NCBI RefSeq assembly: GCF_010894405.1
Contig: NZ_JAAIYA010000037.1
Coordinates: 27,727-91,726 of the forward strand
Length of the DNA: 64,000 bases
Reading direction: 5' to 3'
From: Pyxidicoccus caerfyrddinensis
GTDB lineage: Bacteria; Myxococcota; Myxococcia; Myxococcales; Myxococcaceae
Position numbers and translations under genes: made by a program. Position 1 is the stretch's first letter; the number at the start of each line of letters is the position of its first letter. This document shows, one piece after another, positions 1 through 10,000 of this stretch. The notes under the pieces are model-generated. The model did not search any database. It saw only the letters and a list, made by a program, of their open reading frames with translations, and was not told the origin of the DNA.

Positions 1-5
1 GGTGA

Positions 6-29
6 GCCGGGCGCTCCGTGTCGCCCGGC
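6..29. terminator. GC-rich hairpin upstream of clpP
   Basis: GCCGGGCG (6-13) and CGCCCGGC (22-29) form a perfect 8-bp stem with an 8-nt loop. A TGA lies at 3-5, so this could be the terminator of a gene cut off by the left edge, perhaps the trigger factor gene that often precedes clpP; that identity cannot be checked here. There is no clear T-tract. The rest of 30-168 holds the clpP leader and no gene. Confidence 0.35.
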
Positions 30-168
30 CTCCGGACTCCAAGGCAGGGGAGCGGCCAGGAGGGCGTTCCGTGCCGCCCACCCCGGCGGGCCCGAAGCGT
101 GGGACAGCGTACGCTCCGGGAAGAAGGGACGGGCGCGCCGGGACGAGGACGATTAGGGTACTGGGGCC

Positions 169-774
<606 letters not shown>

Positions 775-972
775 TCCCAGGCTGGCGCCGCCCCCCGTCC
801 GCTCCAGCGGGCGGGCGGCCGGCTGCCCCGGGACGTCTTCGTGAAGCGCATCAGGACGCGGGCAGGGGATGAGCGGGGCGATTCCCGAGAGGCACCGGCG
901 CAGTCCCTGCGCTGGTAGCCCGGGCAGGCGCAGGTTCTTCGCGCCGGCAACGCGTGCTCCCTTGCCTGCGCG

Positions 973-988
973 TGGCACGGTCCATGCT
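973..988 (+). promoter_or_regulatory. possible sigma-54 promoter
   Basis: TGGCAC, five bases, then ATGCT matches the -24/-12 consensus TGGCAC-N5-TTGCW with one mismatch, and the GG and GC are 10 bp apart. Transcription would begin near 999, which favours the internal ATG at 1034 over the ATG at 1001 for the lipoprotein downstream. Such matches can arise by chance in GC-rich DNA. Confidence 0.3.
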
Positions 989-1000
989 CAATCTCCAGGT

Positions 1001-1429
1001 ATGCCTCCGCCCCGCCCGCGCTTCGTCCCGCGCATGCTCCTGCCTGGCGTCATCCTGGTCAGCGCCGCGTGTGCCACCCCTCCCACCGGCAGGTCGCCCG
1101 AGCCTCCCTCGGCGTATTCCATCCAGCAGGAGCTCGGGCAGCGGGACGTCATCCAGGCGGGGGAGGAATACGCCCGGAACAACAGCTTCCTGTTGGCCGA
1201 GGCCGACAGCGAAGCGGTGGAGCTGCGCCCCAATTACTGGCGCATCCGCTTCGGGCTGGCGGACAAGCCCGGACGCGGGCTGGAGCTGGAGTTCGACGAG
1301 CTGGCCCGCCAGGTGACGAGCGTGCGGGAAATCGAAATCATTCCGGGCGAGCTTCCCAGGCCGGCCGAGGGCGGGAGCGGGCTCGGCGTGCCCGGCGCGG
1401 GCCAGGGCCGGGGGGTGCCGGCTCCCTGA
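1001..1429 (+). CDS. small lipoprotein of unknown function
   Basis: A 142-residue (ATG 1001) or 131-residue (ATG 1034) protein. The hydrophobic segment MLLPGVILVSAAC ends in a lipobox (SAAC), so export and lipid attachment are expected. The mature part begins with a Pro/Ser-rich stretch, then a compact acidic domain containing an ELRPNYWRIRFGLAD segment, and ends in a Gly-rich tail. No family was recognised. Open frame extends upstream to 869, but that part is Arg/Pro-rich and lacks a signal peptide, so it is probably not translated. It converges with the next gene with a gap of only two bases. Confidence 0.7.
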   Translation: MPPPRPRFVPRMLLPGVILVSAACATPPTGRSPEPPSAYSIQQELGQRDVIQAGEEYARNNSFLLAEADSEAVELRPNYWRIRFGLADKPGRGLELEFDELARQVTSVREIEIIPGELPRPAEGGSGLGVPGAGQGRGVPAP

Positions 1430-1431
1430 CG

Positions 1432-1992
1432 TCAGGCAGTCTCGTCGAGGAGGCCGGTTGGCAGCCCGTCGAGGCTGCGCACGTTCTTCTGGCGCCGGTA
1501 GGTGTCGAGGCCCTCGGGGCCCTTGGCCTCGGCCCACTTCGTGAGCGTGGGGCGCTCACCTTCGTACGCGTAGAGCGGCACGCCGTAGCCGCATGAGGTC
1601 TGCACCAGCTCGATGTCGAGCAGGATGATCTGCCGCGCGCCGAGCGGCTCCTCGCCGCCGAAATGGGAGGTGAGCACGCGCGTGTACTCGGGGCCGCCGC
1701 GACGGAGCGCCCGGCCGCGCCCGTAGAGGCGCAGAATCTGGGGTGGCCCCTCGAAGGCGCAGAACATGAGGGTGAGCCGCCCGTCCGCGAGCAGGTGCGC
1801 GGCCGTCTCGTTGCCGCTGCCGGTGAGGTCGAGCCAGGCGACGCTCTTGTCGTCGAGCACGCGGAGCGCGTCGAGGCCCTTGGGCGAGAGATTCACGTGT
1901 CCGGTGGACGCGGCGGACGCGGTGAAGAACACCCGCTGGCGCTGGATGAACTCACGGTGGGCGGGCTCGAGCTGGGGGAACTGCTTGGCCAT
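1432..1992 (-). CDS. pyridoxamine 5'-phosphate oxidase-like FMN-binding protein
   Basis: Cytoplasmic split-barrel flavin protein of the pyridoxamine-phosphate-oxidase-like superfamily, 186 residues from the ATG at 1992 (MAKQFPQLEP). Family features seen are FFTASAASTGHVNLSPKG near the N-terminus, the WLDLTGSGNETAAHLL core and the long strand RLTLMFCAFEGPP. Members of this branch are usually annotated as general-stress or flavin-dependent oxidoreductases rather than true PdxH; the substrate is unknown. A start seven codons upstream (2013) is possible. It lies tail to tail with the lipoprotein gene and head to tail behind the reductase gene at 2055-3113. Confidence 0.85.
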   Translation of the reverse strand: MAKQFPQLEPAHREFIQRQRVFFTASAASTGHVNLSPKGLDALRVLDDKSVAWLDLTGSGNETAAHLLADGRLTLMFCAFEGPPQILRLYGRGRALRRGGPEYTRVLTSHFGGEEPLGARQIILLDIELVQTSCGYGVPLYAYEGERPTLTKWAEAKGPEGLDTYRRQKNVRSLDGLPTGLLDETA

Positions 1993-2054
1993 GCGGTGGA
2001 CCTCTTCCCGCATGGTAGTCGCTTTGCCCGTGCGTGGCCGCGTGGACGCGCGGC

Positions 2055-3113
2055 TCAGGGGATGACGCGGCGGCGCCGGAAGTCGTCGAAGATGCCCAGG
2101 AACATCGCCTCCGTGTCCACGTACTCGTGGAAGCCGAAGCGGCGCGCCTTGGTGCCGTCGGCGAACATGTCGTAGTTCCAGGAGAAGACGAAGTCGCCGA
2201 AGCGCCAGGAGGACACGTCTTTATAGGCGTGCCGCTCCAGTCCGTGCTTCTCCTGCATGCGCTTCCACAGCGGCTCCTTGTCGGCCATGACGACATCCAG
2301 CGACATGGGCAGCGGCGGGGCTACCTCCAGGCCGAAGTGGCGGGCGATTTTCGGCCACAGCTCGCTCCACCGGAACAGGTCGCCATTGTTGATGTTGAAG
2401 GCCTGGTTGGCGCAGCGCTCGTCGGTGGCCGCCCACACCGTGGCCTTCGCCAGCAGCCCCGCGTCCGTCATCTCCAGCAGCGAGTCGTAGGCGCCCGGCT
2501 TGCCGGGGAAGCGCAGCGGCAACCCCAGCTCCTTCGAGATGGCGGCATACACGGCGATGACCATTGCCAGGTTCATCGGGTTGCCCAGCGCGAAGCCGCA
2601 CACCACGGACGGGCGGATGGCGGACCAGCTCCACGCCTTGCCCTGCTGCCGCGCCTCCAGGAACGCCTGCTGGTCCACGTTGAACTCGGGCGGCATGTGG
2701 TTCGCGTCCGTCTCGCGGGCCGGCGTCTTGAACGGGCCCAGGTGCGCGCCGTAGACCTTGTAGCCCTGCATCAGGCTGATGTGCCGCAGGCCGGGGGCGA
2801 TGGGCTCCACGGCGTCGACGACGTTGACCAGCATGGCGAGGTTGGGCGGCACCAGCTCCGCCCAGGTCGGCCGGTCCTGGTACGCGGCGTAGAAGATGTG
2901 CGTGACGTGGGTGAGGCCACCCAGCTTCGCGCGGCAGTCGGCCGCGTCGAGCAGGTCCACCTCCACGTGCCGGACGCGGCCCTCCGAGGGGCCGCCCCGC
3001 CGAGACAGGCCGATGACATCCCAGTCGCCGAGCGACGCGAGGTGGGTGACGAGGTTGCGGCCGATGACTCCCTGGGCTCCGACGACCAGGGCGACCTTGT
3101 GCTTCGGGCTCAT
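2055..3113 (-). CDS. PRISE-like short-chain NAD(P)-dependent reductase
   Basis: A 352-residue Rossmann-fold protein of the extended SDR type. The nucleotide-binding loop is VVGAQGVIGRN (10-20), followed by DWDVIGLSRRG. The segment LMQGYKVYGAHLGPFKTPARE (114-134) resembles the Lys-containing TGTKHY motif of progesterone 5-beta-reductase/iridoid synthase-like (PRISE) enzymes, with the Lys at 119. The position where those enzymes carry a catalytic Tyr (the FYY motif) here reads FNV (144-146), so the chemistry may differ. The start at 3113 is chosen because GGGAG lies 8 nt upstream; ATGs at 3119 and 3128 are alternatives. It is divergent from a LysR gene, which probably regulates it. Confidence 0.85.
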   Translation of the reverse strand: MSPKHKVALVVGAQGVIGRNLVTHLASLGDWDVIGLSRRGGPSEGRVRHVEVDLLDAADCRAKLGGLTHVTHIFYAAYQDRPTWAELVPPNLAMLVNVVDAVEPIAPGLRHISLMQGYKVYGAHLGPFKTPARETDANHMPPEFNVDQQAFLEARQQGKAWSWSAIRPSVVCGFALGNPMNLAMVIAVYAAISKELGLPLRFPGKPGAYDSLLEMTDAGLLAKATVWAATDERCANQAFNINNGDLFRWSELWPKIARHFGLEVAPPLPMSLDVVMADKEPLWKRMQEKHGLERHAYKDVSSWRFGDFVFSWNYDMFADGTKARRFGFHEYVDTEAMFLGIFDDFRRRRVIP

Positions 3114-3276
3114 GCGCATGACTCCCATGAAAGTGGCGCAGGCGCGCGGGCGCCGCGGAGTGGTCCCCGACGGGGCCTTCCTCGCGGCGACAAGCGCGAA
3201 CGCTCCTGATAATGGGCTCCGCACCGCTCGTGGGCCACGCGGGCACACAGCACAGGACCTGTGAGGTGAACTCACG

Positions 3277-4182
3277 ATGGCGCGTCTGGACGTCAACCGC
3301 TCGGGAGAGATGGAGGTGTTCGCGAAGGTCGTCGACCTCGGCGGCTTCTCCGCCGCGGCGCGCGCGTTCCGGATGACGCCTTCCGCGGTGAGCAAGCTCG
3401 TGTCCCGCCTCGAGGAGCGGCTGGGCGCCCGGCTGGTGAACCGCTCCACGCGGAAGCTCCAGCTCACCCCGGAGGGCGTCACCTTCTACGAGCGGAGCGT
3501 CCGCATCCTCGCGGACCTGGAGGAGGCCGAGCGAGGGGCCGCCGCGAGCACCACGCCCCGGGGCCTGCTGCGCGTCAACGCGAGCGTGCCCTTCGGGAGG
3601 CACTTCCTGCTGCCCCTCGTGCCAGAGTTCCTCGCCCGCCACCCGGCCGTCTGCCTGGACCTCGTCCTCACCGACGCGGTGGTCGACCTCCTGGAGGAGC
3701 GCACGGACGTGGCGATTCGCAGCGGGCCGCTCAAGAGCTCCGACCTCGTCGCGCGCAAGCTGGGCGAGACACGCATGGTCATCGTCGGGGCGCCGGCCTA
3801 CCTGAAGCGCGCCGGCACTCCGGCAGCGCCGAGAGAGCTGGAGCGGCACAACCTGCTCCGCTTCGGCTATGCGCGCGCGGTGGAGGGGTGGCCGCTCGTG
3901 GAGCGGGGCACGCCCGTCACGGTGATGCCGCGCGGCAATGCCCACGCGAGCGACGGCGAGGCGCTGCGCCAGCTCGCGCTCGGAGGGCTGGGACTGGCCC
4001 GGCTCGCCGCGTTCCAGGTGAAGGAGGACCTCTCCGCGGGCCGGCTCGTGGCCGTGCTGGAGGACTTCAACCCCGGAGACACCGAGCCCATCCACGCCGT
4101 GTTCCTCGGCGCGGGTGGACCGCTCCCCTCCCGCGTGCGCGCCTTCCTGGACCACCTGGCGGCGAAGGTGCGGCTGGTCTGA
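3277..4182 (+). CDS. LysR-family transcriptional regulator
   Basis: A 301-residue LysR-type regulator. The N-terminal winged helix-turn-helix (about 1-65) includes GGFSAAARAFRMTPSAVSKLVSRLEERLGARL, the typical recognition region; the C-terminal substrate-binding domain spans about 90-295 and includes DLVLTDAVVDLLEERTDVAIRSGPL. It is most like the CrgA/YafC branch that acts near divergent oxidoreductase genes. A GAGGTG ribosome site sits upstream of the ATG. The 163-nt divergent spacer shared with the reductase gene (3114-3276) is the likely operator region; no clear T-N11-A palindrome was picked out by eye. Confidence 0.93.
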   Translation: MARLDVNRSGEMEVFAKVVDLGGFSAAARAFRMTPSAVSKLVSRLEERLGARLVNRSTRKLQLTPEGVTFYERSVRILADLEEAERGAAASTTPRGLLRVNASVPFGRHFLLPLVPEFLARHPAVCLDLVLTDAVVDLLEERTDVAIRSGPLKSSDLVARKLGETRMVIVGAPAYLKRAGTPAAPRELERHNLLRFGYARAVEGWPLVERGTPVTVMPRGNAHASDGEALRQLALGGLGLARLAAFQVKEDLSAGRLVAVLEDFNPGDTEPIHAVFLGAGGPLPSRVRAFLDHLAAKVRLV

Positions 4183-4192
4183 AGCGCCGTTC

Positions 4193-4227
4193 CACCCGCC
4201 TCCTCCAGTGAGGGAAGGAGGCGGGTG
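4193..4227. terminator. bidirectional hairpin terminator
   Basis: CACCCGCCTCCT (4193-4204) pairs perfectly with AGGAGGCGGGTG (4216-4227), a 12-bp stem with an 11-nt loop. It lies in the 61-nt gap between the ends of the convergent LysR and phosphatase genes, so it probably ends transcripts from both sides. No T-run follows, as is common in very GC-rich genomes. Confidence 0.7.
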
Positions 4228-4243
4228 ACGGGAAGCCCGGCGA

Positions 4244-6184
4244 TTACGGCGCGGGCGGCGGCAGGATGCCGGTGATGCGGTCCAGCGCGGGGGCGGGCAG
4301 CGGGCTCGCCTGGCTGCTGTTCGTCTTGAGGTAGTTCTCCAGGGCGTCCGTGTCCACGGCGCCGCCCAGGCGGTTGCGGCCCTCGTTGAGGACCACGAAG
4401 CCGTCACCACCGGTGGACAGGAAGTTGTTCACCGTGACGCGGTAGTCCGTGGCCGGGTCGATGACCTGACCGTTCAGCCGGATGCTCGCGGGGTCGATGC
4501 GGCTGCCGATGGGCTGGGTGGCGTCGTAGGTGTACGAGAAGCCCACCGACGGCTGGAGGATGCGGATGGTGACGCCCGTCGGCGTCTGCTGCCACTGGCG
4601 CTCCAGCACTGCCTCAATCTGCGCGCCGGTCAGCGTCAGGGTGACCAGGCTGTTGCCGAACGGCTGCGTGGTGAAGGCCTCGCTGTAGGTGACCTCACCC
4701 TCGGCGATGTCCGCGCGCACGCCACCCGGATTCATGAAGGCAATCTGGGCGCCGCCCAGGTTGGCCGGCTTCGTGGCCGCGAGCTGCGCGTCCGCGATGA
4801 CGAAGCCCATGGTGGACTGGCCCACCGGGTCCTTCTGGTTTCCCGGCGTCTGGAGCGTCGCCGCGATATAGCCGATGACGCGGTTGGCGAGCGGCGCGGA
4901 GCGCTCCTGGTACTTCGCCACCAGCGTCTTGATGTTCGTGTCCTCAGTCACCGTGCGGGTGACGATGACGTTGTTGGCCCGGGCCTCCACCACCTCGCCC
5001 GTCGCCCTATCGAGCTTCAGGTCGATGTCGGTGACGAGCCGGCCGTACGAGGCGGCGCTGGTGACGACCTTGCCGCCGATGACGCAGTTGTAGGCGTTGT
5101 GGGTGTGGCCGCTGACGATGAGGTCCACCTCGTTGTCGATACCCTTGGCGATGTCCACGATGGCGCCGGAGATGAGGCCGTCCGTGGTGCCCGTGCCCTT
5201 GCACTCGTTGACCAGCGCGCCCGTGGCGGCGACGCCGCCCTCGTGGACGACGACGACGATGGCCTCCACGCCCTGCTGCTTCAGTTCCGGGACGAGCTTG
5301 TTGACCGTCTCCACCTCGTCCTTGAAGGACAGGCCGGAGACGAACGTGGGCGTGACGATTTCGGGCGTGCCCTCCAGCGTCATTCCGATGAAGGCGACCT
5401 TCACGCCCTCGAAGGTGCGGATGTCATAGCGGGGGAAGAGGGTGCGGTCCGCGGCGGTGGCCACGTTGGCGGCGAGGTACTTGAACCGCGCGCCCTCGAA
5501 GCCGTCTCCGTCCTGGCAGCCGTCCACCGGGTGGCAGCCGCCCGTCTGCATGCGGAGCAATTCCGGGCTGCCCTCGTCGAACTCGTGGTTGCCCACGGCG
5601 ACGAGGTCGATGCCAATCTGGTTCATCGCCTCGATGGTGGGCTCGTCGTGGAAGAGCGCCGACAGGAGCGGCGTGGCGCCGATGAGGTCACCCGCGGACA
5701 CCACCACCGTGTTGGGATTGGTTTCGCGCAGGTCCTGGATGTGCTTCGCGAAGTACGTCACGCCGCCCGCGTTCACCCGGTCCGGGCCGCCGTCGGGCAG
5801 GACGCCCGTCTGAATCTGCCCATTGCCTCCCGTGGGCGCCTCGAGCTGCCCGTGAAAGTCATTGAACGCGAGAATCTGCACGCTCACCGTGGTGGGGCCG
5901 GCATCCGTGGTGCCCGCGTCCGTTCCCGCATCCGTACCGGCATCGGTGCCCGCATCCGGCTCGGGATTCCCGGTGGGCCGCGTCTCGCACGTCTTGTTGA
6001 TGCAGACCCACTCCTGTCCCTGGGAGGGCGCGCCGTTGTTGTCGGTGCAGTCGGCGGCGCTCTCGCAATCAGTGCTGCCGCAGCCGCCGTGGACGAAGAG
6101 AAGCAGGCCGGTGACGAAGGCTCCGGCGAGCAGGAAGGTGCCAGGCCGCGCGCCGAGGCGCGGTGGGGACGAAGTCGATTGCAT
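4244..6184 (-). CDS. lipoprotein metallophosphatase / 5'-nucleotidase
   Basis: Exported phosphoesterase of the UshA/5'-nucleotidase family, 646 residues. The signal peptide ends in a lipobox-like FVHGGC. A Cys-rich segment and an Asp-Ala-Gly-Thr repeat linker follow. The metallophosphatase domain shows FNDFHGQ, SAGDLIG, GNHEFDEG and SGHTHN, the di-metal ligands. The C-terminal nucleotide-binding domain contains GGVRADIAEGEVTYSEAF and NNFLSTGGDGF. It probably removes phosphate from extracellular or periplasmic nucleotides. The start at 6184 is supported by AGGAG 8 nt upstream and by the signal peptide; open frame upstream of it is probably not used. Confidence 0.93.
   Translation of the reverse strand: MQSTSSPPRLGARPGTFLLAGAFVTGLLLFVHGGCGSTDCESAADCTDNNGAPSQGQEWVCINKTCETRPTGNPEPDAGTDAGTDAGTDAGTTDAGPTTVSVQILAFNDFHGQLEAPTGGNGQIQTGVLPDGGPDRVNAGGVTYFAKHIQDLRETNPNTVVVSAGDLIGATPLLSALFHDEPTIEAMNQIGIDLVAVGNHEFDEGSPELLRMQTGGCHPVDGCQDGDGFEGARFKYLAANVATAADRTLFPRYDIRTFEGVKVAFIGMTLEGTPEIVTPTFVSGLSFKDEVETVNKLVPELKQQGVEAIVVVVHEGGVAATGALVNECKGTGTTDGLISGAIVDIAKGIDNEVDLIVSGHTHNAYNCVIGGKVVTSAASYGRLVTDIDLKLDRATGEVVEARANNVIVTRTVTEDTNIKTLVAKYQERSAPLANRVIGYIAATLQTPGNQKDPVGQSTMGFVIADAQLAATKPANLGGAQIAFMNPGGVRADIAEGEVTYSEAFTTQPFGNSLVTLTLTGAQIEAVLERQWQQTPTGVTIRILQPSVGFSYTYDATQPIGSRIDPASIRLNGQVIDPATDYRVTVNNFLSTGGDGFVVLNEGRNRLGGAVDTDALENYLKTNSSQASPLPAPALDRITGILPPPAP
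5899..5962 (-). repeat. 12-bp tandem repeats encoding a DAGT linker
   Basis: About five imperfect 12-bp units (GCATCCGTnCCC-like on the plus strand) encode Asp-Ala-Gly-Thr repeats in the phosphatase lipoprotein. The repeat separates the lipid anchor and Cys-rich segment from the enzyme domain. Such linkers are common in myxobacterial lipoproteins and can vary in copy number. Confidence 0.85.
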
Positions 6185-6531
6185 CTCAGCGGCTCCTGGA
6201 GCGGGAGGATGGGGGACCCGCTCGGGTCGGCGGACCTTGTCGTGGCCATATGGCAGGCAGGTGAAGCCCCTGCGGCAAGCGGGTGCCGTTACCGTGGTTG
6301 AAAGGCCACGGAACAACTCTCGTCAGGGATACTGGTGGCACGGCCGTCGCTCACTGCCGGTGCGCGAGAGCGCGCTTGCTGTTGAAAATTCCAGATGGAC
6401 CCAAGCTGGCTCCGTGCGTCCTGTTGGTAGGGAAGGAGTGGCTTTGTGGTGCAAGAGCTTGGTGGTATTTGAAAACTCAACATTCCGTCGTGTCCCTTCG
6501 GGGCCGGGATGCCGACCACTGGAGAAGTCAA
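6185..6531. other. 347-nt divergent intergenic region
   Basis: This stretch separates the phosphatase gene (minus strand) from the Cys-rich lipoprotein gene (plus strand) and should hold both promoters. It contains AT-richer patches near 6380-6400 and 6460-6485. A TGGCAC-N5-TCGCT sequence (6336-6351) is a weak sigma-54-like match, but it would leave a 170-nt leader. No gene is supported here. Confidence 0.5.
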
Positions 6532-6999
6532 ATGCGGCGACGAAGTGAGCCCTCATTCCTGGACCCGTGTTCGAGTGGGGTGCCGGGACTGTGGCGCGCG
6601 ATGGGGTCCTCCCGGGCCATGGGACTCTGGAGTGTTGTCGCGGCAGGGCTTCTCTCCGCAGCCTGTCAGGGGGACGCTGAAGTGGAGGCACCCGTCAAAG
6701 TCATCACGGAACACCGTGAGCTCCGCGCAGGGGCAGGGGCAGGGAAGTCGGGCGAGGACTGCGCGGCGGGAGGTGCTTCTGATTGTGCGTCGCGCTTGTG
6801 CCTGCAATCGGCGCATGTGAAGGCGACATCGGCGGGCCGTGCAGGCGCCTATGTGTGCAGCACGCCCTGCGAGACGCTCGCCCAGTGCCCCGACGAGTGG
6901 AGCTGCGTCCAGTTCTACCCCGGTGAAGGGGGACGTGCCTGTGTCCCGCCCCAGGGGTGGGTACCGCACGCCGCCCGGCTTCGCGCGTCTCCGCGTTGA
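6532..6999 (+). CDS. Cys-rich lipoprotein upstream of Rhs gene
   Basis: A 155-residue protein from the ATG at 6532, which has GGAGAA five bases upstream; ATGs at 6601 and 6619 would give a shorter leader. The hydrophobic segment GLWSVVAAGLLSAAC ends in a lipobox. The mature protein has at least eight Cys, including a CASRLC pair and a CSTPCETLAQCP cluster of the kind found in other myxobacterial secreted proteins, and finishes in a basic tail. Its Cys-rich style resembles the first 150 residues of the Rhs protein that starts 90 nt downstream, so it may be a partner for display or secretion; that is inference. No family was recognised. Confidence 0.65.
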   Translation: MRRRSEPSFLDPCSSGVPGLWRAMGSSRAMGLWSVVAAGLLSAACQGDAEVEAPVKVITEHRELRAGAGAGKSGEDCAAGGASDCASRLCLQSAHVKATSAGRAGAYVCSTPCETLAQCPDEWSCVQFYPGEGGRACVPPQGWVPHAARLRASPR

Positions 7000-7089
7000 G
7001 GCGGACGCGACGCGCCTTCGGCACAAATCCAATCAGGTTTACCGGGCCGCGCCCGTACGCGCCCCTCTTCTTTCGTGGAGCATCCTTTC

Positions 7090-10000
7090 GTGAGCCCTTC
7101 TCCCGCTCAGTGGCGTGGCCTCTTCATTTCTCTATGCGTCGTTGGTTCGGTACTGGGCGCGCTGCCCGCCGCGGCCCAGCTCACCTACTGCCTGCCCACG
7201 GGCTCCACTTGTGGTGACGGCGTGGCCGTCATGCACGCGTGGAGCTGCCCGTGTGACGGCGGGAGCTGCATCAAGGTCTGCAACGAGGGCCAGACAGCTC
7301 CCGACGGCGGTTGCCTGAGCGGCGTCACCTGCACACCGGTGGGCACCTGCCAGCCGGTGACGAACCAGTACAAGGGTGGGACCTGTCAGGGCGACTGGCC
7401 GTGCACGCCGGGCGAGAGCTGTGTCGCCGAGGGGTGCACGGGAAAGTGTGTCCTTGACCCGGAGTACTCCGTCCTGGCTGGAGGCGTCCAGGTGAAGGCA
7501 CCGCAGGTGCGCTGCGATGTTTCCGCCTGCAATCAACCGGACTGCAAGGACGAAAAATGCGAGTGCTCCTCTGCTGGACGTCCAAACCTCGTCGTGGGGG
7601 AGCCCGTGGACCTGGCGGCCGGCACCAGCGTGCTGTGGGCGAGCGACTTCGGTGCTTCCCAGGACAATGTCTCCGTGGGGTTTGCTCGCAGCTTCGTGTC
7701 CGGTTCCGGGGTGCAGAGTGTGCCGCCTGGTGTCGTCCTTCATGGCGGAGGGATTTCGCAAACTCCCGTGGCGTATACGCTCGCGCCGAAGCCCTTCGGC
7801 TCCGCGCCGGCCAACCCGCGCGTAGCGCTCTGGTCGCATGGCCTCTGGAGCTATGTGAAGCAGGAGTCGGGCCTCTACGCCGTGAAGCGCGGCAATGGCG
7901 CCGAGCTCCGCTTCACACCTTGCGCAACTGCGCCGTGCTGGGCGGGGAAGGCGGTGGGTGACTCCGCCCCGGACAAGCTTCAGCGCACGTCCTCGGGCTT
8001 CGTGCTGGTGACCCCGACCGGAGAGCGCCACCTCTACACCTCCCCGTGGAATGAGAGCGGGGCGACGGTGGTGCCCAGCCACTACTTCCTGACTCAAATC
8101 GAATCCAACCGCGGGAAGGTGCTCGCAGCCCTCTCCTATTCATTGCCCCAGGGCCTGACCTGTGTGGCGGGGACCGTGGCCGGTAGCGAGGGGGTGCCCT
8201 ATCTCTCGCAGGTGACGTTGCCCAACGGAGAGAGTCTGCGCTTCGAGTACGTGCAACTGGGGCCCACAGGAGGGACTCAGTGCGTGGTCCGCCGCCTGTA
8301 TCGCCGTGTCACCCTTGCCTCGAGTCAGACCGATGAGCGACTGCATGCAACGTACTCCTACGTGCAGCAGGCAGGGGTGGAGCAACCGGGCCTTCTCTCC
8401 AGGGTGGACTACGCCACGGGGGAAATGGAGACGTACGACTACCCGGTGGGGAGCCTCGTGATGTCGCGCTCGGATGTGCTCGTCGCGCGCCATACGTACA
8501 GCGCTGCTGGCCAGGTGACGGTTGACGAGGACGTGAATGCCAATCTCCAGGTCGGCAAGCCGTTCACGGGTTACTGCGCCAGTGGCCAGAACTGCTGCGG
8601 CCCCACCTACACCATCCGGCAGGTGACGGACCAAGCCGCACTGACGGGGAAGATGAGCGCCGCCCAGGCATACCTGATCCGTGCATATGACTCTGTCACG
8701 AGCGTGGGGGCCGGAGGTGCGCCGACGCTGTTGCACGTGACGGACTCCTGCTCCGGCGGTGGCTGCAGTCCGGGGACCACGCGCTACGACTGGACCTGCG
8801 GCACGACGAGTGAGCCGCCTGTTCTCAAGGGCGTCCAGGACAAGCGCGGCAACTGGACGGTTTATGACCATGCTTTCGTCACGGATTCCTCCGGGACGGT
8901 GCAGCCCGAGAAGCGGAAGGAGCTCAAGGGGGCCCTCTACCAGGACGGAGGCGTGGCGTTGGAGGAGACGCGCTTCACCTATGCCTATGACAATGGGAAT
9001 CAGCAGCTTCCCACCGTCACCGAGCGCGACAGCGTGCTGATGCCCGCGGGGGGCAAGGCGCGCAAGGTGAGCCGCTATGCGCCGGGCACGTCACGGGTGG
9101 TGGCCACCCTGGAGTCCGGGTGGACGCGCAGCTTCACTGCCACGACGGGGGCATGGAGCGATGAGTCGCGCGTGCGTGGCACCTTCTATTTCACGGCGCG
9201 CACGGCGGGAGACACGACGCCCGACCCCGAAGGCCGGACGCTGGAGGAGCACGGGCCCTGCTGGGTGGCGAGCGAAGCTGCCACGGACTGCCCCTCGGGG
9301 ACGTCCTACCGGGTGGTGCGCTATCACTACTGGCCTGACAGTGCGGGGTGGCCCCGCGCGGGGAAGTTGAGCGAGCGCAGTGAGGAGGGGACAGGCGTGA
9401 CGGCCCTGGTCACCACCTTCGACTACGCCTTCGATACCGCGACGGGCGAAGAGGTGGCCACCCAGACGGACGCCAATGGCGTCTTGACGGAGTCGCGCAC
9501 TGCCAATGGCCGCGTGGTGAGTAGCCGAGTGCTGCCGCCAGGCGGCGCCCCAGCGGTACCTACCTCGTACGGCTACGACTCGGCCGGACATGTCACATGG
9601 ACGCGCCTGCCCGAAGGCAACTACGAGGTGTCCTGCTACCGGACGGGCACTCCGACTGCAGCCTGTGCGGGCGGCACCATGACTTCGAAGCTACAGTGGC
9701 GTGCCAGGTCGGCCGTGACGGATGGAGCCACCTGGAGCGAGAAGGTGACGTACTCCTATTGGGTGGACGGCACCGTGCAGAACGAGCGCTACCTGGATGC
9801 CGCGGGCAACGTCCGGCGCGTCCGCGGCTTCTCCGTCGATGCCCACCGGCGACTCAAGACGGAGGTGTGGGGGGACAACTCAGGACTCTACCGACTCGCT
9901 CGCGGGTATGACGGCAGCAACAATCTGTCTGGCATCGGGCTGCCCTATCCGCAGAACTCTCCGGACTGCGACTACGGTACCCCCACGTGCACCAGCATGC

